Shown in pieces: positions 1-5,247 of a stretch of 12,501 nt of DNA. Source of the stretch: Gammaproteobacteria bacterium (GTDB taxonomy: Bacteria; Pseudomonadota; Gammaproteobacteria; SZUA-229). The DNA is taken from the NCBI GenBank assembly GCA_030637945.1, contig DAOWFN010000111.1:1-12501 (forward strand), read 5' to 3'. Each line of letters starts with the position of its first letter. The stretch's first letter is position 1. The position numbers and the translations under genes were made by a program. Under the pieces are notes generated by a model that did not search any database, was not told where the DNA came from, and saw only the letters and a list, made by a program, of their open reading frames with translations.

Positions 1-100
1 CGCCGCATTTAGCTTCCTTAGCTTTTTCGCTTTTGTTCATCATGCCTTCGCCGCATTTGCCTTCGCCACATTTAGCTTCTTTAGCTTTTTCGCTCTTGTT
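1..100 (-). repeat. 63-bp in-frame tandem repeat inside the hvfA-like gene
   Basis: Codons 85–105 (38–100) form a 63-bp unit that restarts at codon 106 (position 37) and continues to the left edge. The visible part of the second copy differs from the first by only a few third-position changes. Each unit encodes NKSEKAKEAKCG followed by EGKCG, so each copy adds two cysteine motifs. The near identity suggests copy number can change by slippage or recombination, altering the number of metal sites. Confidence 0.8.
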
Positions 101-352
101 TTCCATGCCTTTGCCGCCGCATTTGCCTTCGCCGCATTTAGCTTCTTTAGCTGCTTTGCCTTCACCACATTTGCCTTCTTTAGCTTTTTTGCCTTCGCCA
201 CATTTACCTTCAGCAACTTGCATGTAACCACTTTCCAGATTTTGCATGCCGAATGGGTTGGCATCAGCGTTGGCAACTGGTGATGCAGACATAGCTGCTA
301 TAAATGTTGTGCCTAATGCGATCGATAGTGATTTTTTCATAGATGTATTCAT
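1..352 (-). CDS. hvfA: HvfA-like cysteine-repeat RiPP precursor (copper metallophore), 3' end outside window
   Basis: Partial gene: the first 117 codons are present and the frame runs off the left edge. Residues 5–29 form a signal peptide (KK, hydrophobic stretch, cleavage probably after ANA at 27–29). The mature part is low-complexity Lys/Glu/Gly/Ala sequence with seven Cys (51, 62, 73, 78, 95, 100, 116), each in EGKCG (residues 48–52, 59–63, 75–79, 97–101) or EAKCG (70–74, 92–96, 113–117). EGKCG repeats behind a signal peptide are the hallmark of HvfA-family precursors, whose cysteines are turned into oxazolone/thioamide pairs by an MNIO (DUF692) enzyme with a DUF2063 partner and then bind copper. 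Those genes would lie to the left and are not visible. The start at 352 is preferred over the Met at 340 because GGAGA sits 8 nt upstream. Other frames are open here but are only compositional shadows. Family call fairly confident; copper role inferred. Confidence 0.82.
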   Translation of the reverse strand, partial: MNTSMKKSLSIALGTTFIAAMSASPVANADANPFGMQNLESGYMQVAEGKCGEGKKAKEGKCGEGKAAKEAKCGEGKCGGKGMENKSEKAKEAKCGEGKCGEGMMNKSEKAKEAKCG

Positions 353-360
353 TAAATTAT

Positions 361-365
361 TCTCC
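361..365 (-). promoter_or_regulatory. Ribosome binding site of the hvfA-like gene
   Basis: GGAGA on the minus strand with an 8-nt spacer to the ATG at 352. This site decides the start: the downstream in-frame ATG at 340 would be 20 nt away. Confidence 0.7.
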
Positions 366-420
366 AATAAGTTTAGTGTCACCCCAAAATGAGCAACAAA
401 GTCTACAATGTTCTCGCATT

Positions 421-448
421 CAAAGACAGTGCGACTTATTGTTAGTTC
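421..448 (-). promoter_or_regulatory. Possible ECF (RpoE-like) promoter for the hvfA-like gene
   Basis: On the minus strand GAACTA (448–443) is followed after 15 nt by GTCTTTG (427–421). This resembles the RpoE pattern GGAACTT–N15–GTCTAA and would give a leader of about 60 nt. The match is imperfect and could be chance. The rest of the 353–555 gap is AT-rich; its only other mark is an AAAAGT-TAT-ACTTTT near-palindrome at 472–486 that could be an operator. Confidence 0.2.
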
Positions 449-471
449 ATATGTTTATTTGTAATTATTTG

Positions 472-486
472 AAAAGTTATACTTTT
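472..486. repeat. 15-bp near-palindrome upstream of the hvfA-like gene
   Basis: AAAAGT at 472–477 and ACTTTT at 481–486 are perfect inverted repeats around TAT. It lies about 120 bp upstream of the hvfA-like start, in an AT-rich stretch where such palindromes also arise by chance. A regulator-binding role is only a guess. Confidence 0.2.
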
Positions 487-555
487 GTTACAACTTTGGG
501 CATGAATGTAGATATTTGTTGTCCCTGGGTGCTGTTATAGTGACTATTTGGAGTG

Positions 556-987
556 TTATTTCTCAGCGATTATTTTTTGCAGGCATTCGAGGTACTTTGT
601 TTCATCGGGTGTCGTCTGGTCGCGTTGTGCTTGCCATAGCGCTTCGCCCAGGCATTCCATCATGGCGTGCTCAGCATCATGAGGACCGCCGTGAAGCAGG
701 CATAATTTTTGATAACAGTCGTTGATACCCTTTGGCCGATCTGTGCTTATCTGTTCATGCAGGGCGATATGCATACTCATATGCAGGAAAGGATTGCTCT
801 CTCCTGTTTCTGCTGAAAAATCTTTATCAACGATTTCATCATTCTCCAGAAGCTGGTGATATTCAGGATGTAGTTCGATAATGTTGGCTACGACCTCCTG
901 CATTGGGTCCATTGGCAGTTTATTTTTTTTGAGTTGCCAGCAGCTCAGATAGACCTGGCGTAATTCGTTTCTGTTGTTTCCGAACAT
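556..987 (-). CDS. DUF1841 family protein
   Basis: A 143-residue soluble protein with no signal peptide or membrane segment, matching the DUF1841 pattern: N-terminal MFGNNR, HPEYHQLLE at 40–48, NPFLHMSMHIALHEQ at 65–79, TDRP at 82–85, and a C-terminal HDAEHAMMECLGEALWQAQR block at 103–122. Histidines at 69, 73 and 77 are four residues apart and would line one face of a helix, and H103/H107 repeat that spacing, so a metal site is conceivable but unproven. The family is widespread in Beta- and Gammaproteobacteria and has no established function. Length is normal. The start at 987 is the family start; no Shine-Dalgarno is evident. It stands alone on the minus strand, 203 nt before the hvfA-like gene, with no terminator seen between them, so read-through is possible. 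Family assignment is confident; function unknown. Confidence 0.88.
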   Translation of the reverse strand: MFGNNRNELRQVYLSCWQLKKNKLPMDPMQEVVANIIELHPEYHQLLENDEIVDKDFSAETGESNPFLHMSMHIALHEQISTDRPKGINDCYQKLCLLHGGPHDAEHAMMECLGEALWQAQRDQTTPDETKYLECLQKIIAEK

Positions 988-1027
988 GGTGGTTTGTGTT
1001 TGTATTTGTATTTATATGAGGAGGGTG

Positions 1028-1033
1028 ATTCTA
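1028..1033 (-). promoter_or_regulatory. Candidate -10 element for the DUF1841 gene
   Basis: TAGAAT on the minus strand, 40 nt upstream of the ATG at 987, would give a leader of about 33 nt made mostly of ACAAAT-like repeats. No convincing -35 lies at the right spacing. Confidence 0.25.
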
Positions 1034-1073
1034 CAGGATGTGGTTGGTTAATACATTTAGGGTTTTTGTATCT

Positions 1074-1091
1074 CGTTCCCACGTGGGAACG
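1074..1091. repeat. Perfect 18-bp palindrome (REP-like)
   Basis: CGTTCCCACGTGGGAACG is a perfect palindrome. It resembles the dispersed palindromes of many gammaproteobacteria in which GTTCCCACG and CGTGGGAAC flank a short loop, here with the loop missing. No T-run follows on either strand, so it is not a standard terminator. Confidence 0.6.
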
Positions 1092-1116
1092 TATAGTTTG
1101 TTATTTTTTTGATTGG

Positions 1117-1348
1117 CATTTACGACTTGTTTTTATTTAGGCATTGCGGTATTCGCACCGCAGGCGAGTTACTCTTTTTCAACAGCTAAAAAGAGTAACC
1201 AGAAAAAGCCGCCACTACAGCTACGCCCCTGTAAAAGACACAGGGGTTCCCATTGAAACGTCGCGGTTATCATGCTGCGCCAGAACTCGCAAAAAACGCT
1301 CAAACATGCTGGCGCAGAAAGCCCATGACAACCGCGACGTTTCAATGG
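1117..1348 (+). repeat. Structured repeat, copy A (plus orientation)
   Basis: Stems in order: TGCGGT/ACCGCA at 1145–1162; a 12-bp stem GTTACTCTTTTT (1168–1179) with AAAAAGAGTAAC (1188–1199) around an 8-nt loop; the linker CCAGAAAAAGCCGCC at 1199–1213; CCCCTGT (1226–1232) with ACAGGGG (1240–1246); then a long arm 1250–1274 pairing with 1324–1348 (24 of 25), enclosing CTGCGCCAG (1275–1283) and CTGGCGCAG (1309–1317). The tail to about 1390 is purine-rich and unstructured. The layout fits a transcribed structured RNA or a DNA cruciform. Confidence 0.65.
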
Positions 1349-1461
1349 CTTGCTTAAGGGTGGAGGAAGATCAAAAAAATAAAACAGTGCTAATGTAATA
1401 CATACACTGCAAGAAAGACCCTTGTTTCTGTTTGTTGGTTTTTGTAGTCCCTTTTCATTTG

Positions 1462-1706
1462 CTGAATGTTTGAGTGTTGGTAGAGCAAATTCGCCAGGGA
1501 AGGCGAATTTAGCCTTGTGCGCCTGGACGGCACATCAAGGCGGGCTCGTTGGCAACACTCAAGCATTCAGGCACCCCGAGTGTTTTTTTCGGGGCAAACG
1601 AATCGGGGCGGCCTTCTTTTGGTTACTTTTCTTGGGCTGTAGCAAGAAAAGTAACTCGCCCGCGGTGCGAATACCGCAATGCCTAAATAAAAACAAGTCG
1701 TAAATG
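1462..1706 (-). repeat. Structured repeat, copy B (minus orientation)
   Basis: Read on the minus strand this copy has the same order of parts as copy A: the 56-bp flank; a 13-bp stem GTTACTTTTCTTG/CAAGAAAAGTAAC (plus-strand 1622–1634 and 1643–1655) with an 8-nt loop; a CCAAAAGAAGGCCGCC linker; CCCCGA/TCGGGG (1574–1579 and 1589–1594); then a long arm 1462–1479 pairing with 1553–1570 (17 of 18), enclosing AAATTCGCC/GGCGAATTT (1487–1495/1502–1510) and GCCTTG/CAAGGC (1512–1517/1536–1541). Stem sequences differ from copy A while the pairing is kept. Confidence 0.65.
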
Positions 1707-1727
1707 TTTGAATACAAAATTAGGAGT

Positions 1728-1806
1728 ATAAGATCTTTCGGCAACCGCTCCTGCGTTGCCCTAATAACCTGCATCCATGCAGGGATCACGTTCGTTCAAG
1801 ATGACA
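1728..1806 (-). repeat. Dispersed TGTCATCT-type repeat, apparently split by an insert
   Basis: On the minus strand it begins TGTCATCTTGAACGAACGTGA and ends GAAAGATCTTAT; the same two ends occur close together at the right edge of the window. The intervening bases hold two hairpins, CCTGCAT/ATGCAGG (1768–1774/1777–1783) and GGCAAC/GTTGCC (1740–1745/1755–1760). It lies just downstream of nth on the minus strand. Repeats of the form GTCAT..TGAACGAA are widespread in bacteria. Confidence 0.4.
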
Positions 1807-1818
1807 GTAATTTTAGTA

Positions 1819-2451
1819 TCACTCCGTTTTATCCTTGAACTCACACAAATCCTCAATCAAACACGACCCACACCGAGGTTTCCTCGCAACACAGGTATAC
1901 CGCCCAAGTAAAATCAACCAGTGATGAGCATCGATCATAAACTCTTGTGGAATAAACTTGATCAGTTTCTTTTCTACTTCCAGAACATTTTTACCGGGTG
2001 CAATTTTTGTTCGATTAGATACACGGAAAATATGTGTGTCGACGGCCATGGTTGGATGGCCGAATGCTGTGTTACGGACAACATTTGCTGTCTTTCGTCC
2101 AACACCGGGCAGGGCTTCCAGTTTTTTCTGGTCATCAGGAACGGTGCTGTCGTGTTTATCGATTAATATCTTGCAGGTCTTGATGATGTTTTTTGCTTTC
2201 GTGTTATACAGGCCAATTGTTTTAATGTATTTTTTTAGACCATCTAAACCAAGTTTGTATATGGCTTCAGGTGTGTTGGCTACAGCATAGAGCTTTGCTG
2301 TAGCAATGTTTACGCCTTTGTCTGTTGCTTGTGCAGATAATATGACGGCAATTAATAATTCAAACGTCGAATTAAAATTAAGTTCGGTTGTCGGCTTGGG
2401 GTTATTTTTTTGTAAACGTGAAAAAATTTCGTGACGTTTTGTTTTGTTCAT
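1819..2451 (-). CDS. nth: Endonuclease III (DNA glycosylase/AP lyase)
   Basis: Bifunctional base-excision enzyme that removes oxidised pyrimidines and nicks the abasic site. The 210 residues follow the E. coli protein closely. The helix-hairpin-helix LPGVGRKTANVV at 114–125 carries the catalytic Lys120; VDTHIFRV at 137–144 carries the catalytic Asp138; the 4Fe-4S cluster is bound by Cys187, Cys194, Cys197 and Cys203 (C-X6-C-X2-C-X5-C). These numbers equal those of E. coli, which supports the start at 2451 (MNKTKR). An in-frame ATG at 2484 would add 11 residues and begin inside an inverted repeat, so it is rejected. The ribosome binding site is weak. It is the last gene of the rnf cluster, 106 nt after rsxE, as in many gammaproteobacteria, and is probably co-transcribed through the intervening hairpin. 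Confidence 0.97.
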   Translation of the reverse strand: MNKTKRHEIFSRLQKNNPKPTTELNFNSTFELLIAVILSAQATDKGVNIATAKLYAVANTPEAIYKLGLDGLKKYIKTIGLYNTKAKNIIKTCKILIDKHDSTVPDDQKKLEALPGVGRKTANVVRNTAFGHPTMAVDTHIFRVSNRTKIAPGKNVLEVEKKLIKFIPQEFMIDAHHWLILLGRYTCVARKPRCGSCLIEDLCEFKDKTE

Positions 2452-2472
2452 GAATTTTACTCGACTGAGAAA

Positions 2473-2540
2473 ATCGCGGAACAAGATTCCGCTCCTACGG
2501 ATAACAATGCATTTGTAGGAGCGGGATCTTGTTCCGCGAT
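2473..2540. repeat. Inverted repeat between rsxE and nth (GTAGGAGCGG type)
   Basis: Arms 2473–2498 and 2515–2540 match at 25 of 26 positions around a 16-nt loop. The motif GTAGGAGCGG..CTTGTTCCGCGAT is, from memory, a common dispersed repeat in gammaproteobacteria. If rsxE and nth share a transcript it forms a strong hairpin just before nth. No T-run follows, so it is more likely an mRNA-stability or processing element than a terminator. Confidence 0.75.
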
Positions 2541-2557
2541 GTCAGAATTTTTCAAGT

Positions 2558-3280
2558 TTAACTAGTGGTTACTGCCCCGGCATCCTGAATAACTACTGCT
2601 TGTTGTGCATTCTGGCGTTTATCAATAATATTCTTTAGTGCGATAAGTAAGCCGAGTCCGATAAATGCCCCTGGTGGCAGTACTGCCAGCAGAAAACCGG
2701 GGTAATCTTCACTGAAGGTAATGGTCATCGAGTGACCGATGTCACCAAACATTAATTGTGCATTGGCAAATAAGGTACCGAAACCAATTAATTCACGCAT
2801 GCCACCCAGTACCACTAAGACCAGTGTGAAACCAAGTCCCATCATAAAGCCATCGAGTGCAGAATCAATGAGGTTGTTTTTTGAGGCAAAGGCTTCTGCG
2901 CGAGCGATGATCGAGCAATTGGTAACGATCAAAGGGATGAAGATGCCTAATACAAGGTATAGATCATGAAACCATGCGTTCATGATTAATTCGATCGTGG
3001 TTACGATGGATGCAATGATAAGCACAAATATCGGGATACGAATTTCTGATTTAAGCCAGGGTCGAATTAATGAAACGATGCTGTTAGATAACAGCAGTGT
3101 GATCAATGTAGCGATACCAAGTCCTAATCCATTAATAACAGTGCCTGTTACGGCTAGTAAGGGGCACAGGCCCAGCAGTTGAACCAGTGCAACATTATTT
3201 GTCCACAGTCCATTTTTGCTCAGTGTTGAAACCTGTGCTGATAGCGGTGGTGATGTGGCTATTGGTGTTTCTTCTGTCAT
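2558..3280 (-). CDS. rsxE: Rnf/Rsx electron transport complex subunit E
   Basis: Integral membrane subunit of the Rnf complex, homologous to RsxA and NqrD. The 240 residues hold about six hydrophobic segments after a polar N-terminal extension of roughly 20 residues. Conserved blocks are NNVALVQLLGLCPLLAVT (28–45), with Cys39, and GIFIPLIVTNCSIIARAEAF (112–131), with Cys122. In Rnf/Nqr structures the paired cysteines of the A and E subunits hold an intramembrane Fe-S cluster that carries electrons across the membrane. The start ATGACAG overlaps the end of rsxG by 4 bp (3277–3280), indicating translational coupling. The protein ends in a hydrophilic tail rich in Gln, Val and Ala. Family assignment is secure; RnfE is the synonym. 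Confidence 0.95.
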   Translation of the reverse strand: MTEETPIATSPPLSAQVSTLSKNGLWTNNVALVQLLGLCPLLAVTGTVINGLGLGIATLITLLLSNSIVSLIRPWLKSEIRIPIFVLIIASIVTTIELIMNAWFHDLYLVLGIFIPLIVTNCSIIARAEAFASKNNLIDSALDGFMMGLGFTLVLVVLGGMRELIGFGTLFANAQLMFGDIGHSMTITFSEDYPGFLLAVLPPGAFIGLGLLIALKNIIDKRQNAQQAVVIQDAGAVTTS

Positions 3281-3945
3281 TGCTGAATGCTTTCAGGTTC
3301 GTTTAGTACGGTTTCTGGTTTGCTAAATAACATCGCTCGGTTCTGTTTAAAGTATAACAAAGCATTGTGTATGGCTTTCACTACTGCACGTGGGGTAATG
3401 GTGGCACCCGTGAACTGGTCAAAGATACCGCCATCGCGCTTAACTTTCCATTGTGTTTCATCAGGGTTGCTGAGCGACTTCTTGTCGAAGCTTAATATCC
3501 AGTTAGAATGTGTAACACTTACCGCATCACCGAGGCCGGGCGTTTCTCGATGTTTGACAACCCTTACGCCGGCCAGTCGGCCATCTTCATAAATACCTAC
3601 CAGCATATGTATGGGACCATTGTAGCCATTAGGTGCGATGCTGGAAAGAACTACAGCGACGTTCTGGTCATTTTTTCTGGCCCTGTATGCCAATGAGTTT
3701 TCTTTTGTGCCAAGCAAGCGGTTGGGTTTGATTGTTATCGTGTCGATGAGCAAGTCGTTGTCGTATGCTTCGGCTGGAACGATATTGTTTAATTTACGCA
3801 GTAGAGTAAGTTTTTCATTGTACTTGATGTCGTCTTCTGTCTGTATGAAGGCTAAACCCACTAACACGGCACCAGCGACTGCAAAAATAATGAGCAGTGA
3901 GGTGGTGATCAGAATATTTTTTTTATATTGAAAAATTATAGCCAT
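3277..3945 (-). CDS. rsxG: Rnf/Rsx electron transport complex subunit G (covalent FMN)
   Basis: Periplasmic flavin subunit anchored by a single N-terminal membrane segment (about residues 11–34). The FMN-binding domain has NGYNGPIHMLVGIYEDG (106–122), then HRETPGLGD (132–140), and the flavinylation motif DQFTGAT at 176–182, in which Thr182 would carry FMN through a phosphoester bond made by ApbE. No apbE lies in this window, so the transferase must be elsewhere. Length (222) is slightly above the roughly 206 of E. coli RsxG. It follows rsxD by 47 nt and overlaps rsxE by 4 bp. Electrons are thought to pass between the membrane subunits and this FMN. Confidence 0.95.
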   Translation of the reverse strand: MAIIFQYKKNILITTSLLIIFAVAGAVLVGLAFIQTEDDIKYNEKLTLLRKLNNIVPAEAYDNDLLIDTITIKPNRLLGTKENSLAYRARKNDQNVAVVLSSIAPNGYNGPIHMLVGIYEDGRLAGVRVVKHRETPGLGDAVSVTHSNWILSFDKKSLSNPDETQWKVKRDGGIFDQFTGATITPRAVVKAIHNALLYFKQNRAMLFSKPETVLNEPESIQQ

Positions 3946-3992
3946 GGTTTAAAGATGTTTGTATTTTAGTCTCAACTAAACGATCAATAAGT

Positions 3993-5051
3993 TTATCTGT
4001 TCGTGTCGCCAAATACTTTAGGCTTAGTGTAATAATCAATGAGTGGTGCAGCAATATTCATCAGTACTACTGCAAACGCGATGCCATCAGGGTAGCCGCC
4101 CCAGCTGCGTATGATATAAACCAGCGCGCCTATGCCTGCACCATATATCCAGCGCCCTCGCGGTGTAGTACAGGCGGTTACCGGGTCGGTGGCAATAAAA
4201 AATGCGCACAGCATCGTGCCGCCACTAAATGCATGAAACAGTGCAGAGCTGTTGTTGGCGTAATCGATGACAGAAAACATATTGGAGATTAAAACCAGGC
4301 TGATAAGAAATGCAGTGGGTATGCGCCAGTCAGCAATGTCTTTTTTTACCAGCCAGATGCCGCCTGCTAGAAATAAAATATTTATCCACTGCCAGCCGGT
4401 ACCGCTGATACTGGAAAATAATGCGCTGTATTCAGTATTGCTTCTGGTTTCTGATATGTCGTGTAGCTGGTTGAGTTGTGTTTTGATCAGGTCGATGGGT
4501 GTTGCCATTGAGATACTGTCAACGGTTTCTGAAAAAGGCAGTACGCCAAGAAATACCCAGTTGAATGTAGTACTGAAATCGGGCCAGCCGCTGGTGTTTC
4601 CTATGGCTACACCCATAGGTGTTGACCACAACGTCATTTCCAGCGGGAAGGAAATCATTACTACAATATAGCCAACCATTGCCGGGTTGAATGGATTAAA
4701 ACCGAGGCCGCCATATAAATGTTTTGCTACAACGATAGCGAAGAGTGATGCAATGACTGTTATCCACCACGGCGCCAGTGACGGCAGGGCTAGTGCCAAT
4801 AAACAGGCAGTGAGTAGTGCGCTTCCATCTTGAAGCGTCGAATAAATCTCACGACCTCGCATTTTCAGCATTGCAGCTTCGGTTAACAGGCAGACACTGA
4901 TCGCGATCAATAAGTTGAATAAAACGCCCCAGCCAAAAAAATACATGGACGCCAGGGCACCCGGTATTAAGGCGTAGAGCACCATGAACATCATGTCATG
5001 GACGTTGATGTTGTCTTTTATATGCGGTGATGGTGAGCGTTTAAATAACAT
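3993..5051 (-). CDS. rsxD: Rnf/Rsx electron transport complex subunit D (covalent FMN)
   Basis: Large integral membrane subunit, the NqrB/RnfD family, 352 residues with about nine to ten hydrophobic segments, matching the usual length. Signature blocks: SPSPHI at 6–11, DGSALLTACLLALALP (75–90), GGLGFNPFNPAMVGY (114–128), and the flavinylation site DSISMATP at 178–185, where Thr184 should carry FMN. The residue before Ala is Met rather than the Gly of the general ApbE motif, but RnfD proteins usually have S-Q/M-A-T here, so this is normal. The C-terminal block FIATDPVTACTTPRGRW followed by IRSWGGYPDGIAFAVVLMN is also typical. It is separated from rsxC by 196 nt filled with an inverted-repeat element, the largest gap in the operon, so it may depend on read-through or a local promoter. 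Confidence 0.96.
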   Translation of the reverse strand: MLFKRSPSPHIKDNINVHDMMFMVLYALIPGALASMYFFGWGVLFNLLIAISVCLLTEAAMLKMRGREIYSTLQDGSALLTACLLALALPSLAPWWITVIASLFAIVVAKHLYGGLGFNPFNPAMVGYIVVMISFPLEMTLWSTPMGVAIGNTSGWPDFSTTFNWVFLGVLPFSETVDSISMATPIDLIKTQLNQLHDISETRSNTEYSALFSSISGTGWQWINILFLAGGIWLVKKDIADWRIPTAFLISLVLISNMFSVIDYANNSSALFHAFSGGTMLCAFFIATDPVTACTTPRGRWIYGAGIGALVYIIRSWGGYPDGIAFAVVLMNIAAPLIDYYTKPKVFGDTNR

Positions 5052-5075
5052 TGGTGCTTATTTTTTTATGGTTCT

Positions 5076-5212
5076 ATGTAGGTGCGACTAAATCGTCTGG
5101 AACGATTTGAATGTTAACCCACATGGGTGAGGCATATGGATATGCCGAATAATTTATTCGCACGCAGGTGTTAATGTTTGGCTCCGCTGAGCGAATAAAT
5201 TCGCACCTACAT
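5076..5212. repeat. Composite inverted-repeat element between rsxC and rsxD (GTAGGTGCGA type)
   Basis: Outer arms ATGTAGGTGCGA (5076–5087) and TCGCACCTACAT (5201–5212) are perfect. Inside are consecutive hairpins: AAATCGT/ACGATTT (5090–5096/5102–5108), ACCCA/TGGGT (5117–5128), GGCATAT/ATATGCC (5131–5137/5140–5146), GAATAA/TTATTC (5147–5159), GCTC/GAGC (5181–5192) and GCGAAT/ATTCGC (5191–5196/5199–5204). It sits inside the rnf operon; transcribed, it would fold into a multi-branched structure. GTAGGTGCGAATT..AATTCGCACC repeats are common in gammaproteobacteria. Confidence 0.7.
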
Positions 5213-5247
5213 GGTAACGGCTCTGTTGTTGCTTTCTGTAGCTTCAT

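Larger units (their letters stand above)
1117..1706. repeat. 590-bp block of two inverted structured repeats with 56-bp near-identical ends
   Basis: The outer arms 1117–1172 and 1651–1706 are inverted repeats matching at 55 of 56 positions. Inside, each half carries its own series of hairpins (see the two copy entries). Short open frames across the block encode Ser/Lys/Asn/Gln-rich peptides with no family features and are not likely genes. Similar sequence with a GTTACTTTTC stem and AAAAGAAGGCCGCCCC is, from memory, a common gammaproteobacterial intergenic repeat often mis-annotated as small proteins. It could be a MITE-like element with long terminal inverted repeats or two insertions of one repeat in opposite orientation. 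A weak 5-bp direct repeat TTTGA occurs at 1108–1112 and 1707–1711, but four unpaired bases separate the left copy from the arm. Confidence 0.7.

Noticed and set aside
33..276. Open frames on both strands over the cysteine-repeat gene (Pro/His/Ser-rich on plus, Lys/Ala/Asn-rich on minus)
   Set aside because: They are other frames of the repeat-coding hvfA-like gene; neither has a signal peptide, known motif or ribosome binding site, while the frame from 352 has all the family hallmarks.
1074..1091. Palindrome as an intrinsic terminator
   Set aside because: There is no loop of usual size and no adjoining T-run on either strand.
1144..1789. Three open frames of 76–93 codons in the repeat block
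   Set aside because: They lie in hairpin-forming repeat DNA, share no protein family features, and the peptide style (SKKSN, KKSNQKKAAP) is a familiar artefact of this repeat type.
2452..2484. Upstream start for nth adding 11 residues
   Set aside because: It begins inside an inverted repeat, and the start at 2451 restores catalytic and cluster residue numbers equal to those of E. coli Nth.
4494..4520. Apparent loss of the Gly in the RsxD flavinylation motif (SMAT instead of SGAT)
   Set aside because: RnfD proteins normally have S-Q/M-A-T at this place, so it is not a defect.
1074..5212. CRISPR array made from the repeated hairpins
   Set aside because: Repeats are inverted, of different families and not regularly spaced by unique spacers.
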